Below, one piece after another: positions 26,626-38,600 of a stretch of 64,000 bases of DNA. The stretch covers positions 4,278,001 through 4,342,000 of the forward strand of contig NC_134297.1 of NCBI RefSeq assembly GCF_949628215.1. The letters are read 5' to 3'. The notes beneath the pieces are model-generated. The model was not told the origin of the DNA. It saw nothing but the letters and a program-made list of their open reading frames with translations, and did not search any database. The stretch is from Phalacrocorax aristotelis (lineage: Eukaryota > Chordata > Aves > Suliformes > Phalacrocoracidae). Numbering within the stretch: the stretch's first letter is position 1; the number at the start of each line of letters is the position of its first letter. A program made the translations under genes and the position numbers.

Positions 26626-29600
26626 GAGGACCTAGCAGAGTCGCAGGCTGTATTAGCTGCGTTTGCAGCTTGCGAGTACTCACAAGCTGTGAGATGAATG
26701 AGGACTCCCATGTCTGCTGCTGAGAGCTGCATGGATACACAGCGCAGACTCTACAGACATTAAGGAATTTGCCTCAGGTCCCACAAGGACACCCAGAACA
26801 TAGATCTCCCACATCACCCAGCCATCTTAACAAACAGACTATCTTGCCCTTTTTTTGCTTTTTAGTCATACTGTCTAGACTTGCTATTTCACCCACCTCA
26901 TTTCTTGCTCCTTGTGGGAACCATGTCCTGCTAGATTAATTAATTCTAACAATGTCTCTCCTGTTAGCTCAATGTAAGCTGGTCTGGTCTCTCAAGAACC
27001 AGGCCAGTATCTTAACCTGGCCACTATCCATTTCTTCTGTACAGACTTGACAGTATTATTAATCACAGCATTTAGTTTCATCATTTAAGAAATGTTTACC
27101 CTCGTGGCCTATATATTTCAGTTACTCATATGGATTCTGTAACTGCAGTATCCAAGTGTCTTAACATCATTTTCTTAATAATGTTGTTTTCCAACACAAT
27201 ATACAGAAGAAAACCATATTGTTTCCCATTTGTAGATTGGGATCTTGGGCACAGAGGAACAACGCATGAGATTCATCTCACCTCCCTGTAAATATCACCA
27301 AGTCAGGCCTCTTAAGTCTGGCTCAGTCTGCAGCTCCCTTTGTACTGGGCTCGGTGCAGAGAAACAGGCACCTCCAGAAAGTGAGTCATCTGACCCATCC
27401 AAGATGTCTATCTCAGGATGAGATGAGTCAACTTCTGGAGGAGGGAACCTCCAGAAGGTGCCTGCTCAGGCTTAGGCAGCTAACTAGACTCCTGAGGTTG
27501 GGGTGATGAACCCCACTGAAGTGCATTGTCCAGAATAAAACACACAAAACCTGTGGCAGAGAGGGAGCAGGTTATTTTAGTCCAGCACATGATACACCAC
27601 AGAGTAAACCGACACCAAGGCTCCTGGAGAGCTGAAGTCTCTCATGCACAGCGCTCTGACCCAGCCCAGGCCATCCTTCCCATACGTGACAGCCTCCTTT
27701 CCTATCCAGAGAGTCATCTTGTCCTTTACAAGCTGCAAGTAGTCAACACTATCACTGATTGCAAAGGGAGCCGCTGATGAAAACCAGCTCACATCTTTGC
27801 ATATCTAACTTAAGGCAGCCATGTGTGAAAGTTTTGGCCTTGTGGTATCAGGTGGCGGAGACTAGTTTCCATCTTCCTTTGAAGATATCTCAAATAGTCT
27901 AGGAGGATAAGTGAGCAAACGGGCTGACACCATCAGGAGATCAGAGCTGCTCAGCAGATTATGGTTTTTCTTTGTGTGATGCCATTGCAGAAGTTCGGTT
28001 TGCCCAGGGACAATAACATGTTTGTTCTCCTTTTTAATGGGGGACTGCTGTAGCCATTTCCGAGGAAAGTTACTGATAAGCATTTAATACCTATGGATTC
28101 CTCATGCTCCAGTGAAGAGAAGATCACAGAATTATTCTCACTGATCTTTCCCCCACCTTTTAACTTAATCCCGTTCACATTAGGAAATATGAAGAAAACA
28201 ATGTGCCCACCTCCCAGTATTTCTTACCACCTGTGTTTTTTAACTGTGTGTTCTCATGAACAGTTTTGAGGGCAGGGTGTCACAGATTCAAATCTGTTAG
28301 CATCCCAACAGTGTCTCTGCCTTGTCTTCAAAAGCAACAGCACCAAGGAGAACTGCTCTTTCAGCTTAAGCATGAGTAGGTAAACCAAAAATGGTCACTG
28401 ACCACTGAAGCTGTCTAAATTCTATGTCCCAATAAGAATTCAGTTCCATTTCTAACAGGGAGCTTAGATTTAAGCACACGGTCATGTTTTTGCTCACTCT
28501 AAAAAATCATCCTCCCCTATTCCTCCTGGTTATCAAAGACGGGACTGGAATCAAAGAGGAAAGGAGTAGTAAATACCAAGAAAAGCCTTCCAACTGCAAA
28601 GAGTGGGAAGTGGCAGGAATTCCCTGAAGGTAAAGCTTTCCTGGATAAAGGGCAAAGTGATGCATTAGAAGGAGAGCTGTTCACGCCTTCCTAAGGTTAA
28701 AGGTAGAGTATGGGGGTGCTCCTGCCCCACTCTGCTAAAGGGCTCCTTTCATTAACAATCCTTTCATTGATTTGTGCTTCTGTTTCTCCCCCAGACTCTG
28801 CAAGTGATCTATCCTTACACCCCTCAGAATGATGATGAACTGGAGCTGGTCCCGGGGGATTTTATTTTCATGTCCCCAGTGGAACAAACCAGTACAAGTG
28901 AGGGCTGGATTTATGGCATTTCCCTTGCAACTGGCTGTTCTGGGCTACTGCCGGAAAATTACATCACGAAGGCGGATGAATGTGGGACCTGGGTGTTTCA
29001 CGGGTACGTAAAGCTGCTCAGTCCAGCTTCTGTTGCTGTGAAAAGGGGGCTCAGCGGCTGGCATTTCACCTGGGTAAGCGAAGAGTCTCCCAGAGCTGCT
29101 GAGAAGGTCACTTGGGGGAAAAGTACTGGCACACAAAGCCCCATCTCATAAGCAAAGGAAGACCAGATGCTATCCCTGTGCAAGGGATTAGAGGACAATG
29201 TGATTTATTTAGCTAAGATGTTAAAGCAACTATTACTCATAGGATCGGTGCTTCTGGTTAATGGAGACGGAGCAGATGGCCGCTGTAGAGCCACTGCTGT
29301 GTAGACACCTCTGTAGTGGGGCTAGGATAAGGAAGGTTTAAATTTGAGCATTAATCTGGGAAGCGAGATCTGCTGTGTATAATTCCCCGGGGAAAAGGAA
29401 TTGGGATCAGCAAGGTTTCTTAAGATAGTAGCAAGATTTTCAGCAGTTAGTTGCCTGCCTGCTGTTGGCTTCAGTGAGAATGCAGACCTTACGTTTTGAA
29501 TAAGGTTATGCCTTATGCCTCTTGATTTTGATGAGCATTAGTTAAACAGCAATAAAAAACTAGTGCCTAAGGGGTGGGCCTGGGCACTCCTGCAAGGCTG

Positions 29601-32600
29601 TCTTCTTCATCTCTAAGCACCCAAACACCTTTGACAAATCTGGAACACAGGGAGGAGTTTGTAGGTAAGAGCATAAGAGGACAAGGAGAGGCACGTTCCT
29701 GCCTGCTGCCGCCTGCTAAGCACCATGCGGGTGCAGAAGTTTGGTTATCATCACACCAGTGAGCGGGTTAGTTACAAAGGGAAGGGATGGAGATACAGAA
29801 CAAAACACAGTTAGTTTATATGTGAAATTTCAGTGGGAAAACATGACCTGTGGCACACTGTCTCTGAGCACAAAGGGAAAGCATTCGGTAACCCATGTCA
29901 GCACAGGACAGCCAGAGGAACTGACCTAACTCGCACTTAACAGAACCTGATCCAACTCCTCCTCAAATCAAGCAAAACGCAGGAAACAAAAGAGCAAACA
30001 GGGCAAGCAGTCTTTTTCTTTGCCTGTGACTTTTCAGGCTTAACATGTGCAGCGTGGCAAAACACAGACGGAGAGCAGGCACGGGGCAATCACAGCTTGC
30101 AGACTGGCTTACAGATGTGATGCCACCGACCACTGCCCTTATAAGACAGCACTGGCTCAGCCCCGAGTCCTCCCCAACCTAGAAGCTGGTCAGGCAGGGA
30201 CAAGCATAGGAAGCTTTACCCCTCGTGACAAAACCATCTCTTCTTTTCTTGCCTGCCCTCTGAGAAATGAACACCACTAATAAAGGGCTTTCATCCATAT
30301 GTTAGCCAAACAGAAGAAACCTATCTATACCGAGTCTGTCACCACCAAACTCCGACTCGTCTTTCATTACAAGGAAAGAAAAGATCTGCAGTAACCAGGG
30401 CTTAAAGAAATGAAATTCAGGACACACGGGCAAAGTCAATCAGAGTTTGCATGAAGACAGGACTTAATCCAGACCCGCCACTCTGCAATCCAGCAAGACC
30501 ATCCTTTCTTCCCCTAAAATTTGCCAGCTAAAATGGTCTCCGGTCCACATACACTGCAGCAGCCTGCTCTAGTGGATTCTGCTCTTTTTTCTTACAGTGC
30601 CTGGAAGGGTTTCGAGGCCTACGGACTAGCATGGGAAAGAATTACTCTTGCAGCAGCAACTAAAAGGAAACCTAAACGTTTTGTAACTCCAGCACCTCTG
30701 CCTCCAGAGAAGCAAAGAAAGGAAATGCCCCTTCCCTGATTACTGCTAAAGACTATAAATCATGAATTGGAGCATGCAATATGGAGCGTTTATCAAAAAC
30801 GATATTACATACCCGGAAACAGTCTCATTTTACACAACAGCTTCCTGCAGGGAATATTAGGTTACAGAGTGTCATTTGGTCAAAACAATACGGCAAGCTA
30901 AGGACAACCTAAGCCCCATTGCCATCTAGGCCACAGTCTTCGCGGTAGGATCCTTGTCGTAAAAGAGGCATGGCACAGATACCTTCATTTTGTAGACATG
31001 AAAGTAAGCATGGCAGCACTCACCAGGACTGCAGGAGAACTGCTGTGGTACAGATCGGACCCAGTTCACGGTGTTGGGACCAAGGCTGCTGTTAGCGAGC
31101 GATGCTGTGATCCTGAGGGCTGGTTTGTGTTGTCTGTGCGTACACAGCCACATCTTGTTTCATCCCTGCAGAGGAAGAAAGAAATAACAGCCATGGAGCT
31201 TTCCCTCCTAGTCACAAGAGACTGCATTCTTCAAGTGAAAATCATGTATTATTGAGATCATCACGAAAATACAGCCTACTCTGGGCTGCAGCACCCTGGC
31301 TATACCACACAACAGATATGACAGGGAAAATGCTATTCTGGGATATTTGATCAAATCTCTAATACAGCAAAATTAGATTACTAGCACATTTCACCTGAAA
31401 AAGGTTTCCCTGTTGCACTGCTCAAGTGAGGCAGAAGCTGAATTGTGGCCCTTGCAGGACATGGGGTTTATTGCTAGTGTCCAAATGGTGCCTCAAGAGC
31501 TCTGCCCGGCACACAGACCTTTCTGGCTCGCACTGTACAAACGTAACACAGAAAGATGTCCCTGCCCTGTAAGAAGGTCTGTACCTCAGCTGCAGACCAA
31601 CAGGCTGCCACACTAAGAAGACAAGCTTGGTGAACTATTTAATAAGGGAGAACAGGCTTTGCCTTCAGGGCAGTTACTGCCCATGAAACCAGGTTGTGTC
31701 TTGAGAGACTCCAGGTCCGAATCCTTTCTCTGCCTACTAAAAATAGGAATGGTATCACTTCTATTCTGCAAACCCCAAGGGTCTTCTGTACACCTAAACT
31801 ACATTTCTTTGCTGGCTGTGGTGCATCCCTGCATGATTTCTTCTCATGCCAAGGACTAGACCTGCTGGGGACAGTGAGGAGAAACATTTGGTCTCTGATC
31901 AGTGCTATAAGACAAATTGCTTCAGTGCCCCACATAACACAACTCGTATCCTAAGTCCGTGTAACCCATTCTTGCCATGCCCTTCTTAAGGGTATGTGAG
32001 TGAAAAATAACCTTTCTGAAACAAGCACTGGACTCTCCTTTGGGGAGGAACCCGCTGTGTTTGTATCAGTGTCAGGAGAAATGTTCTGACTGAGCCTAGG
32101 AGAGGACCTGGCCATAGGTGTGTTAAAAACAAAATACTTTTTTCCCCTGTCTGTATCAAGGCGGAAATCCTCTCCCGCTAGAGGCAGAAACTGGTGAGCT
32201 GAAACTACTTTGAATGAATCCAAACAACAGACCCAGTATTAAAGATACATATGTATATCTATCTAAAGAACTACCCAGCAAACTGCTTGCAGGGTATTTT
32301 CTAAGTTGCCTTTCATGCCTGAAAATTAGTGGTCTGCGAAGTCAAAAGAAGAAACTCTCCACCCTCAGCACACAGAGCCCAGAGGAAGTGGGAAGCCCAG
32401 CAAAGGTACAACAATTTACTTGCCCCACAGAAGCCACAAAAACCAAGTGTTCAAGACCATGGGGCTCTCTTGCATATGCACGTAAAGGCATATGACAGAA
32501 GCGTGTGCGCTATCTTTGTATCTGTGGACCCAGCACCCCACAAAAGCTGAAATTTGCACTGCTTTTCCATTACCAGCAAAGCCAGAAATAGTCACCTCCT

Positions 32601-35600
32601 CTGCCCCAAAATGGAGAGAAATGCTGTAGATATTACACAGCAGTCTATTTCAGCTCCCCGTAGATGCCAAAACTATTCCTTGCCCCTTTAATAAGCCTGA
32701 GAAATCAGACTTGGCACAAGTAGCAGGGGGAGGAAAACCAGCCCTAATTTTTCAAGCTATATTTGGGCCTCAGTAGGTTTTTTTCCACTCTGTCTTCCTC
32801 CCATTCTGCAACAATGGCTGGTTCATTTTCCCTGGGGATCCCTCTCCTCTAGATAATGATGAGTGATGCGGCTCATCCTACACAGAGCTGAGGGCTAGCG
32901 CTGTCGTGCCGTGACAGAGAACCTCTCTCCATCCTCTGCTGCACCGTCTCCATTTTTCAAGGGGCCTTTCCTGACTGGGAGGACATTGCCTCTAGGGACA
33001 CAACAGTATCACTGACAGAGCAGCGAAGGCAAGACATCATCCACTAGACAGTAGATGATGTTGTCTGCCTCCAGTCTCTGTTTGCCAAGCAGAGGAACCA
33101 CAAGCCTTTGGGAAAAGCTTCCAAACAATGACCTATGCTTAGACAATGACTAAGCTGAAATAGCTTCAGTGGTTTCTGTTTTCCAGCAACATCAAGGAGA
33201 TACCAGTGAAGTCAGGCGGGTGGCTCTCCGCCAGACACAGCGAGATAGTATGCCTTTGCCTCATCATTCACAGTGAATCCTAGCATTTATAAATAGATAG
33301 CACAGTGTCTGTGGCCTTTTAGTAGGTGCCTAAATTCAACTCCTCTTCAAGATTCACCACCCCTGTTGCACCTCAGAGTCGTACCATGCCTAACTCAGAG
33401 GTATTTGCTGCCCTGACCTGATGCTCTATCTGCAGTTGGGCAGTGAGCCCCTAAGAGGGGAACAGTTCCTTGGAGCAAGCCCAGACCTTGCTGAGAACTC
33501 ACCACGAAGAAAATACAGTTATAAGAATCTGTGAACCTAGAAGGTCAGGTCTGAAAGAGTAAGAGTGGGAGGCTGGAGAGGTTATCTGCTGCCTGAGGGC
33601 TGTGCCCATGGTGGCTGCTGCTTCATACTGTTGGATGGGGATCAACAGTGCTCTCCCCAGCACGGCTGGTCCCCACTTCCCACTCCCCTTGCCTGCCAGC
33701 GCTTCTCCGCGTGGCACCTTCACCTGACTGAATAAGTCAGTAGCTCGATCTCATCCTTGCACCCTAATTCCACCAGACAAGGGTCCAACATCAGGACCAG
33801 CAGTGTGGTATTTTTTTTCTCCTTTAAACTGGTGCGAAGCATATGATCTTACAGATCAATTCTTTACAAAAATACAGATGACCTATTTTTATTCCATTGG
33901 TAGAGGCAGTTGGTGTTATTTTAACAGCTATGAAGCCCCTCTGAGATTTTGTCCTAACTAGGTGCTAGTCAGCAAGCAACTTCTGACATATATAGGGCAC
34001 TGAAAAGTGCAAGCAAAGGCAACTACTTCTGTCAAAGTAAATGACCATCTACATTAACTGACAACTTTTAATGACTAAGCAAATGTAACCCATGCAAATG
34101 TAACCGAATCAGCAGAGGGACACCGCAGCTTCTGTAATTACCTGTCAAGAGTTTTCTCCCAAGGCCCTTGGTCTAAGTCCTTGAACGTCTGGGGATAAGA
34201 GCTTTATTCAGAGGGACCATCATTAGATAAATCCCTTGAGGGAGAATGGGAGCTCTTATATCCCTTTGGCTACACTTAACGGGAAGCACTGGTGAGAATA
34301 AATTCCCACAGAATAGACAGCACAGAAAAATGTAGAAACAACAACCCAGACAGAGTAAGCCACATCCCTACCAGAGGATACAAGCTATTTTGTGTGCAGG
34401 AACCGTGAAGACTGCCCGGCATGAGAGGCAGGGCTGTGCTCCGGCTTTCTACTGAAGCAGAAGCTGATGCTACAAAGGTGTGTGAAAACTCTCTGTAGCC
34501 ATTAGTTGCCAAGCTTCGGTCTATAAGACCACAGCAAGTGATGTGCAGCTGGTTCCCAGATGATGTTAGCGAGCATCCTGTGCTCTGAGGAAGGTCTTGG
34601 CATTTTCTATTAGAATATTTGAGGGCTGACAGAGCCTTGCAGACCAAAGTTTGAGAACTGGTGTTCTGTTAAACTGTTTCTAAGGAAACAGCCTGTTGAG
34701 ATGGGATTTGTCGCTCCATGTGTGTACATCACCTAGCAAGGTGCTCTCTAGGCAGCACTAAAATACAATAATAACGTCATAACATGACAACAGTAATTAT
34801 CATCAGTTCCTGAAGACTAGAGAAATGTCCTTACTGCCGCCTGAGCACACAAAGTCCAAAGCATTCCCAAAGCCAACATCTTTCCATTTTTGGCAGGTCC
34901 TACTCAATTCTGAATACTACGTCTTCCCCATCCCTTCAAGCCTTCACTGACGGAGCTCTGGAAAGAAGACAGCAGGAAGACCAAGGGCCCGGGGATGCAG
35001 GGCCACTCACTATCATCTGCCAGAACGTGCAGGTAGGGACACACACACATATAAATCACACGCAGTTTTAGTGGCAGGTTTCCAGCACTGGGTTTTCCCC
35101 AACAACTTATCCTCTGGTCTCCTTTCACTGCCTGCATCAGGCGTTACAAGTTAAAGTTCTCTACAAGCTTTTGAATGACACGATTAACCACAGGCACAGA
35201 AGGCATCGCTGTCCCCAAACCTGCTCTTAGCATGGGACGGCAGAACCCCATCTTCTGCTCACGTTAGCAGTTTTATACCAGCATAAATTTACCAACTTCA
35301 GAATAGTTTCCTGTACCCGCATTTGCACTAGAGCAAAGCAAGAGGTGTCTGGTCCTGACTCCCATTCATAAATCAGATCTTAGAAAAACCCTTGCACTTT
35401 CATGAAGGTCAAACATCCTGTAATTTTTCTTCCAGCCCCTGAGAATAACCAGCCAGCCAGGGCCTCAGAAACGCTGCCTGTTTGTCTGCAGACATGGAGA
35501 AAGGATGGATGTTGTTTTTGGGAAATACTGGCTGTCACAGTGTTTTGATGCCAAAGGTGAGTCGGCTCCCGTGGGTGTCTCAGGCTCTAGGTTTAGATGA

Positions 35601-38600
35601 AGGAAGGAGAGCGACAACTGCCTGGGGCAAAGCTTAGATGGAAGCTGTGGTTTCCCAACACCAAACATAGCTTTGAGCAGTCATGAGTGGCAAAGCACCT
35701 CAGTGCAGAGCTCTGCAATGGTAGGGCTGCAGTCAGAAGCAGAAACACAAGCCAGGGAGTAAATATTACATTTGCTAATATTTGGGAAACTATTGTAGGA
35801 AAGATTACATTAAAGTAACGTTGCCAAAGAGCATTTCCACTTGGAAATTAAGTCATTATATTAGTAGTCAGTGTCCAGTGCAAACATTTACTACCATGAG
35901 GAAAACCTTTTGCACAGTGCGCTGTCAGTCTTAAATAACACCACTACAGCTACAGCTCAGAGTGCCTTTTGGGGCACAAACTGGAGTTTGCAACCCAGTG
36001 CTATGCTTGACTTTCAGCCTATAGTTAAGAGACTATACCTTCAGGCTCTGTTAGCATTAGAGATGATCAGAACTGTATCAAAAGTCTTTCTTTTGCTAAA
36101 AAAATTCCAATATCTTGTAATCAAAATCATTGGAAAAAAGGATGATTTTTTCAGCTACCTTCTGTCTAAATCATGTTTGAACAGCCCCAACATTTTATCC
36201 TCCTGTAAAAGTATAACATTGGAGGTTTTATTTGTTGTGGGATGAAAATTACTTTCCTTTGGGGCGAATTAAATCTGTCCTAAAGATAACCTTAAAAACA
36301 TTAGCCACATTCTCTGCCGATTTTGAACTGATACTTAATTTTGCTAGATCCTTGATAGTTTTACGGGAAACCTGCTCGACAGCCAGGGCTAGGCAGCACC
36401 TGCAAGGTGCAGACATTGTGGTGAAAGAGGGTAGAAAAAGGCGTGATGCTCTCTGCCTCTCTCCAATTGCATAATTCCAGCAACTGCTTCTAACCTTTCC
36501 TTCACAGGAAGGTATATGCGTAGTAACCTGAATATGCCTCACAGCTTACCTCAAAGAAGCGGCGGTTTCAGGGATTATGAAAAAGATGCGCCAATCACTG
36601 TGCTGGGCTGCACCCAGGCAAGGCTTGTTGGTAAGTTGTCCTCAGCAGACAAGAGCTTGTCTAGGAAGCTTTGCTATCTTCCTCCCACACACCCAGCCAG
36701 AGAAAGAGAAAGTGCAAGGCAGAAAAAAAAGAAGCGCATACCCTGAACTAACGGGATTTAGACATTTCAAGAACCTTTGTAAAGTCCCTTCACCTTCCCC
36801 AGAAAGCCCTCTCTTTCAAAGGAAACCGTGTCTCCTTCAGCCACTGCAGCCGAAGGAAAGACAAGCACAAAATCTAGGACATGGTGTGATATCAGAGCCA
36901 TCAGCAGTGCGGTTGCAGAGCATTCAGTGCCGCCCTGCAAACATGCCACACTGGAAGGTGCTGTTATTACCAACATTGGTGGGAAATTCAGCAGTGTGAC
37001 AGTGACCTTATGCAAAATATGCTTTTTCCTTGGCTTTGACGGTCTTAAATTTGACCTGTGGTTTGCCACACCAATATACTTCTATCAGCCTGTCCGGCTT
37101 TATGTTTATGTGGCAAAAACATAGACCAAATTATTTCCAGTGTCCTCCCACCCCCCACCCTAGTCCCCGACTTCTGAGCCTGTTGGTTTGTGTACACACA
37201 GAATATTATTTGGTAGTCAAAGAGCACGTATTGAGCATTTTGATTAGGGGAGCCCAGCCCAGCCCCTTAAAGACATGAGCTTCAGAGAGCAGTACCTAGC
37301 ATTTTCTCAAATTCAGATCCTTTAGAGTACTTTGCGTTGGTCACATTCAAACTAGGGCAGCTAAAATTATACTTGCTTTCTAAACAAAAATAAATCACTG
37401 TACAACAGCAGGATGCTCAGACTCCCGGCCACATGGCATCAGGGTTTGCAATATGCACATAACAGAGGGCGAATCTGTGCACAATCACAGCACGCTTTGC
37501 TGGTGTCATTAAATGGGTCCGAGCAGGCAGCAGCGTACGTGACCCAGGCGCCATCAACCTGGCAGCGCGGCTGCAGCGTGCCAGCCATCTGCAGGCAACC
37601 GCTCCCCGCTGCAGCGGCACAGGCTCGACCTTGACGATTGCCGGAGCCGTAAGTCCTCTGACGACTAAAGCAAACGAGCAGCTTCCCCGTGACGGAGGGC
37701 TGTTAGATGTGCCGCTCCTTCTAAATTACCCCACTTCTCTCAAGAGATTTATAGATTGGTTTGACATGGCTACAGCCATCATTAAACATATGAAGTCAAG
37801 GTTAATAACCCCTTCTTGCTCCCACTTCTTTTGTCCTGCCTCTTCAAATATAACACAAATATAACTCTTTCTTACTACAAGTCTGTGCAATGCTGAGCAG
37901 ATTCCTATTCTCATTTGGTTCCCTTAGGCATTGCAAGAATATTAATAACCCTAATAGTGGAGTAGATTTTTATCTCATTTTCAGTGATCTTCCACCTGTG
38001 TAATGAAATGGTAATTTATACTAGCAAAGAATCAAGCCAATTGAATTAAGTTGGGTTTGAGTTAAGTTGAATCATTCTGATTTACGGCTTATAAATGAAA
38101 TTAAATTAAATTCAAGCTCTCTACAATTTTTCTTAGCACACTGTTTGCTTTTTGGCTAAATCTAACAGAAGCAGAAACTGAGCAAAAGCTGCTGTGCCTT
38201 CTTTGCATACTGGCTAGGTATGCACATTAAGTATCATGCTCCTGCAGCTGCCTGTTGCTGTGTGCTCCCACAGCAATTGCTACAACCAAGAAGCTTGCTA
38301 CCCCCAGTAAGAATTATTTACTGCAGAAACTGGGAAAGGAAATAGTTATAGAGGCATGAGACGCCCTGGCATTGGAAACATGAGTTGCATGTGGAGCAGC
38401 ACACACGGAAGAACGCCTCCCGGTCCCACAGCTGTGCGCATCACAGTGGCCAACACACCTCTGAAATAAAATGCGATGGGTACGCATATTTCCCAAAACA
38501 CAAGCAGTGCAGCTGGGAAGCTGCTTTAGCCCCTTGCTGGGTGGCAGATACCCTGCACGCCACTGTCGCTGTTACAATGCCATTTGTCTGGTTTTATTCA

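Larger units (their letters stand above)
26567..28794 (+). other. UBASH3B: UBASH3B intron 5 (2228 nt)
   Basis: Phase-0 intron. An A24 run (26602-26625) sits 35 nt after the donor. A faint SINE-like remnant lies at 26761-26852. An imperfect inverted repeat is at 27371-27441, overlapping a sequence shared with intron 1 at 5892-5928. Confidence 0.9.
29004..34896 (+). other. UBASH3B: UBASH3B intron 6 (5893 nt, largest internal intron)
   Basis: Phase-2 intron between the SH3 exon and the linker exon. Two stretches (30421-30515 and 31531-31585) faintly resemble old amniote SINE segments. No coding exon, RNA gene or tandem array was recognised in the rest. Confidence 0.85.

Noticed and set aside
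28774..29151. 125-codon frame with an SH3-like sequence and its own ATG
   Set aside because: The ATG lies in the intron before the acceptor at 28794. The frame is exon 6 with intron read-through at both ends.
35871..36245. 124-codon frame in UBASH3B intron 8
   Set aside because: It lies wholly between two firmly placed exons, on the same strand, with unremarkable AT-rich composition.
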